25,832 bases of DNA from Candidatus Aminicenantota bacterium (GTDB lineage: Bacteria; Acidobacteriota; Aminicenantia; S016-38), in contig JAMOUL010000313.1 of NCBI GenBank assembly GCA_027062035.1, positions 1-25,832 on the forward strand. The letters run 5' to 3'. Under the pieces are notes generated by a model. The model was not told the origin of the DNA, ran no database searches, and saw nothing but the letters and a program-made list of their open reading frames with translations. Shown piece by piece: positions 13,742 to 21,676 of the stretch. Each line of letters starts with the position of its first letter. Positions within the stretch are counted from its first letter, which is position 1. Made by a program: the position numbers and the translations under genes.

Positions 13742-15888
13742 AAGCCAGGAATTAGCGCCTTTAAACTCTGAAGTTTGGGGTTTCCCGGAAATCTTTTGAG
13801 GCCTCGTTTTAGCCATCTGGCTGCTGCTTCGGCATTTCTTCCCTGAAGATAGTACATTGATATAAGATAATATGTTTCAGGTACCGGGGCGAGTTTTTCC
13901 CCAATTAATAGTGTATGAATTGCTTCAACCAGGTTTCTTTCCCTTCTTAAAAGAAGGGCTAAGTTTATGTAAGGCTTGGGATTGGCCGGGAAGAACTTCA
14001 TTTCCTTTCTGTATTCTTCCTTTGACCTTTCGAATTTCCCTTCCAGAGAGTAAATTAAAGCCATATTGAAGTGCATATCCAGATATCCTTTGGTGTTTTG
14101 CTTTTCAACAAGAAGGAATTCATTTTTAGCGTCAAGAATTCGGCCCAGCCTTATAAAATTAAGGCCTTTAAGATAATGAGCGTGGTCCAGCTCGGGATCC
14201 AATTCCAGTGCCTTTTTGAGGTATTTTTCGAAGTTTTTAAAGTCCATTTTATAATAATAGATCATGGCTTTAAGGCTATAACCCAGAGCAAACTTCGGAT
14301 TCCCTTCGAGAACGATATCCACATGCTCCATTGCCCTATCATATTTTCCCATCCTGTGATAAACGCTTCCTATCCCCAGAAGGGGGGAAATGTCATTTGG
14401 TCTTCTTTTTATAAGTTCTTTATAAAGTTCGATTGCCCTTTTATAGTTTCCAGCCTCTTCATTTATCCTTGCAGCCTGAACCAGCGCCTCTTCCATATTG
14501 GGTTCTTCTTTTAAAATTTCATCGAGAACTCTGGCGGACTCCTTATATTTTCCGATTCTGGCCATGGAAAGAGCCTTTCCGAGTTTTTCCAGAAGGTAGA
14601 TTTTGGTTTTGGGATCAGGAAGTTCCTTCCCTTTCGTTTCCTGATGAATTGTCCCCACATATCCAAGGGATTGAAGTTTTTTCAAAAATTCTGGGTCCAC
14701 TTTCTGTGGTCTGTCTTCTTTAAAATTGGAGATATAAGATTTTAGCCGTGCTTCCATCTGTCTTGATGGGGAAAATCCATAAATATTTCTTCTTTCACCC
14801 GGGTCCCTTTGCAGATTGTAAAATTCCCGAATCGGGGAAAGAATAAAATGATATTTCCCTTCTATAATGGAGTACTGGGGAGCCCATCCGTAATGATATT
14901 TGCCGTACAGACTTTCCGAGTATATTTTTCTTTCTTTATTTTTAAGAAGAGAAACACCATCCATTTTATGGGGGCAGTTCATTTCAAAATAATCGCAGAT
15001 CGTGGGAAATATGTCAGAGAGGGCCACGGAGCTTTTCCCCGTTTTTAAAGGCCTTTCGTTATAAGGGAGCTTTACAACCAGGGGAACATGCAGGGATTCA
15101 TTATAGAGAAATACTCCGTGTTCGGATTCTCCGTGTTCCTTGAGTCCCTCTCCATGGTCTCCAACCATTATTATCAGAGCATTTTTATATAGCTTCCTTT
15201 TCTTCAGGAATTTTATAAATTCACCCACCAGATGGTCGGCGTAAAGCACCTCACCCTCATAGAAACTGCGACCTTCTTTTATGTATTCTACCGGAGGAAT
15301 ATAAGGGGAGTGAGGTTCATATATGTGGAGAAAAATAAAAAAATTGGAGTCCTTCTGTTTCCTTATCCAGTCTTCTGCAAGGGAAATAGTTTCAGAGCCC
15401 TTTCTCTGGACTGCACCCATAGACATGGCTCCTGTTTTGTTTTCTATTTTGTCTTCGTAAAAATCGAAACCCCTGGAAATTCCTGTCCTGTGATGGAGAA
15501 CAATTGCTGAAATAAAAGCAGCAGTTTTCTTTCCGTGTTCTTTTAGCCATTCTGAGATGGTTTTTTCCTTTTTATCATAACGGAAACCTATGTTGTCTCT
15601 TACCCCTGTATGGGGAGGGATCAGACCGGTAAACATTGTGGTATGGGATGGAAGTGTCAGGGGGATGTGAGTGTAGGCTCCAGGAAAGGCTATACCATCC
15701 TTTGCAATTTTTTCCCATGTTGGGGTTTTTTCCGCCCCCGGGTTAAAAACAGAGATATGGTCAGCTCTTAGCGTATCGATAACTATTAGAAATACAGGGG
15801 TTTTATTAAAATTCACCTTATGATGTCTGTTGCAGTAGGGTAAAATTACCAGTGAGAGAATAAAAAATAATAAAAGTATTTTTTTCAT
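13735..15888 (-). CDS. Sulfatase/alkaline-phosphatase-superfamily protein with TPR domain
   Basis: A 717-residue exported two-domain protein. The N-terminal hydrophobic segment ends at Cys19 (LPYC), a possible but atypical lipobox. The catalytic domain (about 30-400) has the metal-binding IVIDTLRADH (Asp38) and VGDHGEG. The sulfatase motif C/S-x-P-S-R is replaced by Thr78-LPSH, followed by TTMFTG. Without the Cys or Ser needed for formylglycine it is probably not a true sulfatase; Thr is the nucleophile in related phosphotransferases and phosphatases. From about residue 430 there are roughly seven tetratricopeptide repeats (for example ALSMARIGKYKESARVLDE), suggesting protein binding. Its ATG overlaps the lgt stop by 4 nt. 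Substrate unknown. Confidence 0.85.
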   Translation of the reverse strand: MKKILLLFFILSLVILPYCNRHHKVNFNKTPVFLIVIDTLRADHISVFNPGAEKTPTWEKIAKDGIAFPGAYTHIPLTLPSHTTMFTGLIPPHTGVRDNIGFRYDKKEKTISEWLKEHGKKTAAFISAIVLHHRTGISRGFDFYEDKIENKTGAMSMGAVQRKGSETISLAEDWIRKQKDSNFFIFLHIYEPHSPYIPPVEYIKEGRSFYEGEVLYADHLVGEFIKFLKKRKLYKNALIIMVGDHGEGLKEHGESEHGVFLYNESLHVPLVVKLPYNERPLKTGKSSVALSDIFPTICDYFEMNCPHKMDGVSLLKNKERKIYSESLYGKYHYGWAPQYSIIEGKYHFILSPIREFYNLQRDPGERRNIYGFSPSRQMEARLKSYISNFKEDRPQKVDPEFLKKLQSLGYVGTIHQETKGKELPDPKTKIYLLEKLGKALSMARIGKYKESARVLDEILKEEPNMEEALVQAARINEEAGNYKRAIELYKELIKRRPNDISPLLGIGSVYHRMGKYDRAMEHVDIVLEGNPKFALGYSLKAMIYYYKMDFKNFEKYLKKALELDPELDHAHYLKGLNFIRLGRILDAKNEFLLVEKQNTKGYLDMHFNMALIYSLEGKFERSKEEYRKEMKFFPANPKPYINLALLLRRERNLVEAIHTLLIGEKLAPVPETYYLISMYYLQGRNAEAAARWLKRGLKRFPGNPKLQSLKALIPGFQ

Positions 15889-16694
15889 TTTTTAATTTTA
15901 ACTCCCTTAGGAAGAATTTTAAGAAGATAAACTCCAGAAATTATCATAATCAGACTCCATAACTGAGGAATGGAAAGGCTTAAAAATGGATTACCGGTGT
16001 TAAAAATATAACCTCTACCCATCACATCCCCTCTGAAATATTCAACTATAAAACGGATCAATCCGTAATTTATTAAATAATAGGCGGTTATTTCACCCTC
16101 AAATTTTCTCCTTTTCCACAGCCTGAGCAGGATGAAAAAATTTGCAAAGTCCAGTATAGACTCGTAAAGCTGGGTGGGGTGTATTTTTATTCCATGCATC
16201 GGGTGGACCCTCAACCCGAGATGGGGGAAATCCATACCCCAGGGAAGGCTGGTGGGACGACCGAAACAGCATCCTGCGGAGAAACAACCCAGTCTTCCAA
16301 TTCCCTGTGTGAGGGCTATTCCTATAAAGGAAATATCCAGTACTTTCAGGAAGTCCTTTTTGAACACATGTTTTATGTATAAATATCCAAAAAATCCTCC
16401 AAATATTAGTGCACCATGGAAAGCTCCTCCTGTTTTAAATATCCTTAGAAGAGCCTCAGGGTGTTTCATTATCGAAGGGTTCTGAAATATGGTTATTATA
16501 ACTGAGTAAAATTGGGCTCCGAATTTTCCTGCCAGAGTAATCAGAACTGCTGCTACAAATACTTCCTGCACATCTAATCTTTCCTTCCTGGCAAGGAGAA
16601 GAGTGGTTGTTATTCCGGCAATTATTGCTATGGTGTAAAGAACAAGATAGGTTGTAACCGGTCTTCCATTGAACCAGAATAATATTGGATGCAT
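15885..16694 (-). CDS. lgt: Prolipoprotein diacylglyceryl transferase
   Basis: Lgt moves diacylglycerol from phosphatidylglycerol to the lipobox Cys of prolipoproteins. The 269-residue protein has seven or so hydrophobic segments, GAFHGALIFGGFFGYLYIK (the family's HGG region) and the signature-like TQGIGRLGCFSAGCCFGRPT, the Cys-rich variant found in several anaerobe groups, followed by HPTQLYES and FIVEYFRGD. It starts at its own promoter without a ribosome site and overlaps the downstream sulfatase-like gene, itself a possible lipoprotein. Confidence 0.93.
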   Translation of the reverse strand: MHPILFWFNGRPVTTYLVLYTIAIIAGITTTLLLARKERLDVQEVFVAAVLITLAGKFGAQFYSVIITIFQNPSIMKHPEALLRIFKTGGAFHGALIFGGFFGYLYIKHVFKKDFLKVLDISFIGIALTQGIGRLGCFSAGCCFGRPTSLPWGMDFPHLGLRVHPMHGIKIHPTQLYESILDFANFFILLRLWKRRKFEGEITAYYLINYGLIRFIVEYFRGDVMGRGYIFNTGNPFLSLSIPQLWSLIMIISGVYLLKILPKGVKIKK

Positions 16695-16701
16695 AAAAGC
16701 T

Positions 16702-16730
16702 AATATAAAACTATTTTTCCTTTTTCACAA
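16702..16730 (-). promoter_or_regulatory. Promoter of lgt, nearly leaderless
   Basis: On the minus strand TTGTGA (16730-16725), a 17-nt spacer and TATATT (16707-16702) end 7 nt before the ATG. The expected leader is one base. The bases before the start (AGCTTTT) contain no Shine-Dalgarno site. Confidence 0.65.
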
Positions 16731-16736
16731 TTTTGC

Positions 16737-16765
16737 TTGACAAAGTCTCTTTAATTTTCAATAAT
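16737..16765 (+). promoter_or_regulatory. Promoter of the subtilase operon
   Basis: A perfect TTGACA (16737-16742), a 17-nt spacer and AATAAT (16760-16765) predict transcription from about 16772 and a leader of about 90 nt. The -35 boxes of this promoter and the divergent lgt promoter are 6 nt apart. The leader carries a hairpin AAAGCC-CCCC-GGCTTT at 16808-16823. Confidence 0.7.
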
Positions 16766-16862
16766 TTTGTGGAGTTTTCCTTCAGAATAGCCCCTGTTTT
16801 CTGTTTGAAAGCCCCCCGGCTTTTGAGAAGAAAGTCTATATTTGTATTTTAAGGAGGTATTG

Positions 16863-19800
16863 ATGCGACTTAAGACTATTTTTGTCTTAGGGGTATTTCT
16901 CGTGGCAGCCTTTCTGGTCCCCATACCAGAGAAGGCGCCCAAGATGACTCCTGGATTGAGGATGATAATTGCTCTTTATGAGAGTTCAGGAGTGGGAAAA
17001 ACAACAGGCTCCTGGATTCTTGATGGGAATCAGGTTTTTACAGCGATTGAGAATGTTGCGAATTCAAGAATGAAAAATCTTGAGGGGAAGAAAAAAAGAA
17101 TGAGAAAGCCTCTCAGATTGGATTTTAAAATGCTTGTTGTGTTAGAGAAGAAATTAAAGAAGACATTCGGCAAGGATTTTAAACTCACAGGAAATAATCT
17201 TCTTACAGCTTTTGGCAAGCGTCCCTACACCATAGGGAACTCAGATGCCTATGCTGCTGTAATTACCACAGGCTCTGACCCATCTTTTCTTGAATCATAT
17301 GGTGTGAAGCTTCAGGGCAAGTACAGGACGAGCAAGGGATATGCGGCCACCTGTGATATACCCATCTCAAGGGCCAGGGAAATAGCGGCGGACTCGAGGG
17401 TAAAGAGGGTATATGTAGGTATGAGGGCAAGGCCCTCCCTTGATAAGTCGGTATATGCGTCCGGGGCTGCGAAGATAAGATTGCGCCAGTACGATGACTT
17501 TCCCAGGGGTTATACTGGAAAAGGGGTTGTTGTGGGGGTCGTTGACTCAGGGATTGACTGGACGCATGAGGATTTCGTTGATCCTTCCACCGGAAAGACC
17601 AGGATTAAGTACATATGGGACCAGACGGTTACAACTTCGGGACAGACTCCTGCTGATTCTGATCCTGCACTTTCCGGGTTCGGTTATGGGACTGAATGGA
17701 CAGAGGATGATATTAATAACGGTGTTGTGACCGAGGTTGATGATGTGGGGCACGGGACTCATGTATCGGGAATAGCTGCTGGTAATGGTTATGCTACGGG
17801 TGCCGGTTATTCCAGATATCGTTATGTGGGAATGGCGCCCAAGGCAGATATAATTATGGTTAAGACCAGTTTTCAAACATCAGACATCACCAATGGTGTT
17901 AAGTACATATTTCAGAAGGCCAAGGAGATGGGAAAGCCTGCGGTGGTGAACCTTTCTCTTGGGTATAGTTTTTACACGATGCCCTATGGTGGCTTTGGCA
18001 TATGCCACTATCCAGGTCCATTAAGTTCCAATTATGGCCATTCTTCCTATATGTATCCATGGGGGTATTATTTTCCTGCGGATGGAACGGATAGCTGGCT
18101 GACACAACCCATGGATTCTGTGATTGATGAGTATGGAGCCGGTTATGCGGTTGTAAAGGCTGCCGGAAACGATGGACATGTCAACACTTATACAGACCTC
18201 AGCGGAGGGAGTTTTCCCTATTTCAACGGAGCCCAGCACGCAAAGGGAGACCTTTCAAATGGTCCTCAAACCCACAGGTTTACCCTATGGGATGGGTACG
18301 TGAATTTATGGCATAGCTATTGGGGCTACTATCCTTATTGGATAGATTTTCCTGTTATCAATTTTGCTTTCTGGTATACAGGGGGAACTCAGATAAAGGT
18401 TTCATTTATTACTCCAAACGGAACTCAACTTTCCGGTCGAACAGGCGATTATCGGTGGGAATGGAATTTCTCTTCACTTGAGGGAGATGCCTGGTATACC
18501 ATGTATCCCTGGCCCTCGTCATATAACGGTGATATGTTCGGATTCGCCGAGCTAACCTATGGTTATAATGCGTATTATTCGGGGTATGCTTATGGATTTG
18601 GCAAATCTTATTACGGTTCCCGGTACTACGTACCTGCTTCTGGAGAGTGGACTCTTAAGGTGGAGCCTGTTGCAGGAGTAGCAAAATACGATATCTGGAC
18701 CTTTGATTACGATATTTACAACCAATCTACTATTTACCTCCTTGGTTACACTTCCCACTCACCCTTTACAGGCAACTATGATTATGCCAAGTACATAATA
18801 GACAACGGTGTTTCGAGTAAACTTATTACCGTGGGTTCGTGGAATACAAAGAGGTACTGGAGCTCCTACGATGGGAATACTTATACCTATACCACCCAGC
18901 CCTGGATGGGAACCATATCCGACTTTTCCTCACCAGGACCTTCCAGAGATGGAAGGGTAAAGCCGGAGATCGCTGCTCCTGGAAGCATAATAACTTCTTC
19001 AGCACCGCCAATGGGTACAGCTAAATACTTCCCCTCTGATGCGTACTATACAGAGGATGGTGTTCATGGGGTCATGAGCGGAACCTCCATGGCAGCGCCA
19101 CATGTAACAGGAGCTGTAGCCCTTATGATGCAGAAATATTACTATAAGAACGGAAGATTGCCTTCTTTTAACAGGATAAAAAACGACCTTGAAGCGTGGG
19201 CAAAAGTTGACCTGCACGTCAACGGAATGGGCACGCCGCCGAATAAGGTGTTCGGATACGGAAAGCTTGACGTTGTTTATCTTAAGGACAAACCCATAGC
19301 TGTTGCAGATAATCTCAACTCCACCACGATGCTTAAGAGCACGAACATATACGTTGGAAAAGAGACGTTATTGGATGGTACAGACTCTTCTGACCCCGAT
19401 GATTTTCCACTGACCTACAGCTGGACCATAATGGTTAAACCTGCTGGAAGTGCAGCTTCTATAAAGGATGCAGACAAGGTACAGGCCAGGTTTACCCCTG
19501 ACAGACCGGGCAAATATGTGGTAAAGCTTGTTGTTAACAATGGAGTATGGGATTCTGACCCTGACACTGTTACCCTCAATGCCATAGTCCCCATAAGTCC
19601 ACCCGCAAATTTTGTGGTTGAAAGAGTGGAAAACAGCAACGGCTTCCAGATTGAGTATGTAAACAGGCTCAGATGGAAGGACAATCCTGAAAATTCTGAT
19701 GTAAAGGTTGTCAAGTACAGGATATATCGCAGGGTTAAGGGAAGCGGAGGAGCGATGGCGACAATAGCGGAAGTTAATGCTTCGGTTTATGAGTTTCTTG

Positions 19801-19895
19801 ACAGGGGACTTGGAGCGAATGATTATTATGAATATGCGATAACGGCTGTGGATGACAAGGGCAACGAATCACTCCCTGCCTATGGAAGCAACTAA
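16863..19895 (+). CDS. Secreted S8 subtilisin-like protease with inserted beta domain, PKD-like and Fn3-like C-terminus
   Basis: A 1010-residue exported serine protease. A signal peptide (about 1-23) and a propeptide (to about 190) precede the catalytic domain. The triad is Asp228 (VVDSGIDWTHEDF), His297 (GHGTHVSGIAAG) and Ser742 (SGTSMAAPHVTGA), with oxyanion Asn436 (AAGNDGH). Between Asn436 and Ser742 about 240 extra residues, rich in Tyr, Trp and Gly, probably form a beta-sandwich; GEWTLKVEPVAG resembles the jelly-roll inserted in CspA-type subtilases. The C-terminus has a PKD-like domain (DGTDSSDPDDFPLTYSW) and a fibronectin-III-like domain (YRIYRRVKG). AAGGAGG 5 nt before the ATG at 16863 fixes the start; an in-frame TTG lies upstream at 16842. 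It likely degrades extracellular protein. Confidence 0.92.
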   Translation: MRLKTIFVLGVFLVAAFLVPIPEKAPKMTPGLRMIIALYESSGVGKTTGSWILDGNQVFTAIENVANSRMKNLEGKKKRMRKPLRLDFKMLVVLEKKLKKTFGKDFKLTGNNLLTAFGKRPYTIGNSDAYAAVITTGSDPSFLESYGVKLQGKYRTSKGYAATCDIPISRAREIAADSRVKRVYVGMRARPSLDKSVYASGAAKIRLRQYDDFPRGYTGKGVVVGVVDSGIDWTHEDFVDPSTGKTRIKYIWDQTVTTSGQTPADSDPALSGFGYGTEWTEDDINNGVVTEVDDVGHGTHVSGIAAGNGYATGAGYSRYRYVGMAPKADIIMVKTSFQTSDITNGVKYIFQKAKEMGKPAVVNLSLGYSFYTMPYGGFGICHYPGPLSSNYGHSSYMYPWGYYFPADGTDSWLTQPMDSVIDEYGAGYAVVKAAGNDGHVNTYTDLSGGSFPYFNGAQHAKGDLSNGPQTHRFTLWDGYVNLWHSYWGYYPYWIDFPVINFAFWYTGGTQIKVSFITPNGTQLSGRTGDYRWEWNFSSLEGDAWYTMYPWPSSYNGDMFGFAELTYGYNAYYSGYAYGFGKSYYGSRYYVPASGEWTLKVEPVAGVAKYDIWTFDYDIYNQSTIYLLGYTSHSPFTGNYDYAKYIIDNGVSSKLITVGSWNTKRYWSSYDGNTYTYTTQPWMGTISDFSSPGPSRDGRVKPEIAAPGSIITSSAPPMGTAKYFPSDAYYTEDGVHGVMSGTSMAAPHVTGAVALMMQKYYYKNGRLPSFNRIKNDLEAWAKVDLHVNGMGTPPNKVFGYGKLDVVYLKDKPIAVADNLNSTTMLKSTNIYVGKETLLDGTDSSDPDDFPLTYSWTIMVKPAGSAASIKDADKVQARFTPDRPGKYVVKLVVNNGVWDSDPDTVTLNAIVPISPPANFVVERVENSNGFQIEYVNRLRWKDNPENSDVKVVKYRIYRRVKGSGGAMATIAEVNASVYEFLDRGLGANDYYEYAITAVDDKGNESLPAYGSN

Positions 19896-19906
19896 GGAGG
19901 TAAGCT

Positions 19907-20464
19907 ATGAAAAAGGCGTTGATGATAATGGTTATATTGCTTTTACCTGCTATGATTTTAGCCGGAGGAATATTTGGAGAACTTGGACTGGGGTATCGTA
20001 CTCTTTCTGACAGCAGTTTAAATGAGGTTTACGGAAGCGGAGCGATGCAATTATCCTTCGGGATAGGAATGAAGATCGGACATCCCTTTACAGTCTTGCT
20101 TGAGGGAGGCTATTACAGGAATGCAGGGAAGACCACAGGACTTGAAGAAGCTACCACAATGTCTTACATACCCTTTATGTTAAAAGGGAGGTATAACTTT
20201 GTGGCTGGGGAAGGACTTCGTCCCTTTGCAGGAGTCGGGGTTGGCTACATTGCCTACAGGGTGGACAATGAGAGTGAAGGGCTCGAGGATGTAAGTGAGG
20301 GTTCCTTTGGAATGGAAGCGGAAGCAGGAGTTTGCTACAGGTTTCAGAACAAGGTAGGATTGGTTTTAAAGGCAGGCTATCTGTACTCTAAGGCGAAACC
20401 CTTTGGGGTGGAAAGGAACCTCGGAGGGCTGCTTTTTTCTGCAGGCGTAAGAGTTAAGTTCTAA
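19907..20464 (+). CDS. Small outer-membrane beta-barrel-like protein
   Basis: A 185-residue exported protein with a signal peptide (about 1-19). The mature part alternates hydrophobic and polar residues in strand-like stretches separated by short loops: LGLGYRTLS, MQLSFGIGMKIG, FTVLLEGGYYRN, FMLKGRYNFVAG, LRPFAGVGVGYIAYRV, FGMEAEAGVCYRF, VGLVLKAGYLYS, GGLLFSAGVRVKF. The chain ends in Phe, as usual for outer-membrane barrels, and the size fits an eight-stranded OmpW/OmpA-like barrel. AAGGAGG precedes the ATG 11 nt after the subtilase stop, so the two are co-transcribed. Specific role unknown. Confidence 0.8.
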   Translation: MKKALMIMVILLLPAMILAGGIFGELGLGYRTLSDSSLNEVYGSGAMQLSFGIGMKIGHPFTVLLEGGYYRNAGKTTGLEEATTMSYIPFMLKGRYNFVAGEGLRPFAGVGVGYIAYRVDNESEGLEDVSEGSFGMEAEAGVCYRFQNKVGLVLKAGYLYSKAKPFGVERNLGGLLFSAGVRVKF

Positions 20465-20471
20465 ATACAAA

Positions 20472-20510
20472 GGGAGGGGGAGATTCCTTTTCTTTCCCTC
20501 CCTATTTTTA
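20472..20510 (+). terminator. Rho-independent terminator after the barrel gene
   Basis: GGGAGGGGGAGA (20472-20483) pairs with TCTTTCCCTCCC (20491-20502), 12 bp including two G-T pairs, followed by TATTTTT. It ends 10 nt before the next start codon, so it may also attenuate the propeller gene. Confidence 0.88.
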
Positions 20511-20520
20511 TGGAGGTGAA

Positions 20521-21642
20521 ATGAAGGGTAAATATTTTTCAGTTGTATTAATTATATTGATTTTAAGTTTCTGCGGTGAAAGAAGGTCCGGAGAGGTTGT
20601 CTGGGATAAGGGATTACCGGTGATATCCTCCCCGGCAGTTCTAAGTGATGGAAGTGTAATAGTTGGAACTCTTTCAGGAACAGTTATGGAGTTTTCCAGG
20701 AACGGGGGGGTAAAGTGGAGTTATCGGGTTGAAGAAAAGGACGATAATATTTATGCATCCCCTTCTGTAGACGGAGAAGGGAACATTTATTTCACCACAG
20801 GTCAGGGATACATTTATTCTCTTAACAAAAATGGAAGAAAAAGATGGAAGGGGGAGGTAACCGGAAGAGTTTCTTCCTCAGTAGCCATACATCCCAGGGG
20901 ATTGCTTATATTCGGCTCCTTTGATACCGGAATTTATGCCTTTGACAGAGAGGGAAAGCTCCGCTGGAAGCGTTATACAGAAGGTCCAATCCTTTCCTCT
21001 CCTGCTATAAGCAGGGATGGCAAGATTATAGTGGTCACCAATGCTAAATTTGTGTATTGTCTTGACGAACAGGGAGATATTAAATGGAGGTTTCCTATGA
21101 GAGGGATTTCCAGAACATCACCCGCCCTTGACTTTGATGGGAATATCTATGTTACCTCAATGGATCATTATCTATACAAAATTTCTCCGCACGGAAAGAA
21201 AGTATGGGAGTTTAAAGCAGACCACTGGATAAAAACCTCTCCCATTGTCGATGGTAAGGGAAATATATATTTTGGAACAGTTGGGAAAAGTTTTTATTCA
21301 GTAAACTCTGACGGAAAGCTTAACTGGGTTTATAAGGGAAAATTTCCATTTAATTCCACGGGATTTGTGGGAGATGATGATGTCGTTTATGTTGGGTCAA
21401 ATGAAACCAGAATATTGGGCTTTTCTCAGGATGGTAAGGTTGTTTTCTCATTTAAAAATCCCATCGGAGAGGTTATTCAAAGTCGTCTTTCCATAATTCC
21501 CGGATCAGGATACCTCCTTTTTGGAACAGCCAGGTTTTTTGCCGTTAAAATAAAAGCAAAGGGTCTTGATCCTGCGTCTCCCTGGCCAAAATTTATGGGA
21601 AACCTGAGGAATACAGGAAATATCCAGTCCAGTAGGTTTTAA
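20521..21642 (+). CDS. Exported PQQ-like beta-propeller protein, possible lipoprotein
   Basis: A 373-residue protein with a hydrophobic signal ending at Cys18 (LSFC, an atypical lipobox with Phe before Cys). The mature part is a run of about seven beta-propeller repeats of 40-45 residues. Each combines a DGxGNIYF-type strand with a GxxxW strand: VKWSYR, RKRWKGE, KLRWKRY, IKWRFP, KVWEFK, KLNWVYK. The repeats have the form of PQQ-dependent dehydrogenase-like or BamB-like propellers, but no PQQ-binding or catalytic residues can be recognised. The C-terminus SPWPKFMGNLRNTGN is common in such secreted propellers. GGAGGTGA overlaps the region right after the upstream terminator. Likely a binding or scaffold protein. 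Confidence 0.85.
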   Translation: MKGKYFSVVLIILILSFCGERRSGEVVWDKGLPVISSPAVLSDGSVIVGTLSGTVMEFSRNGGVKWSYRVEEKDDNIYASPSVDGEGNIYFTTGQGYIYSLNKNGRKRWKGEVTGRVSSSVAIHPRGLLIFGSFDTGIYAFDREGKLRWKRYTEGPILSSPAISRDGKIIVVTNAKFVYCLDEQGDIKWRFPMRGISRTSPALDFDGNIYVTSMDHYLYKISPHGKKVWEFKADHWIKTSPIVDGKGNIYFGTVGKSFYSVNSDGKLNWVYKGKFPFNSTGFVGDDDVVYVGSNETRILGFSQDGKVVFSFKNPIGEVIQSRLSIIPGSGYLLFGTARFFAVKIKAKGLDPASPWPKFMGNLRNTGNIQSSRF

Positions 21643-21659
21643 TCTCTTCCCTTGCGTTC

Positions 21660-21668
21660 TGATATAAA
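21660..21668 (+). promoter_or_regulatory. Extended -10 promoter of the MBL hydrolase gene, nearly leaderless
   Basis: TGA-TATAAA (TG at 21660-21661, hexamer 21663-21668) fits an extended -10 element and ends 8 nt before the ATG at 21677. No -35 match and no Shine-Dalgarno site are seen. Confidence 0.5.
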
Positions 21669-21676
21669 ATCTTACT

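Noticed and set aside
16842..16862. Upstream TTG start for the subtilase
   Set aside because: It would place the AAGGAGG inside the coding region and spoil the signal peptide that begins at the ATG at 16863.
20510..20524. Four-codon upstream ORF (MEVK) ending on the propeller start
   Set aside because: It is simply the ribosome-binding sequence GGAGGTGA preceded by an AT; chance is sufficient.
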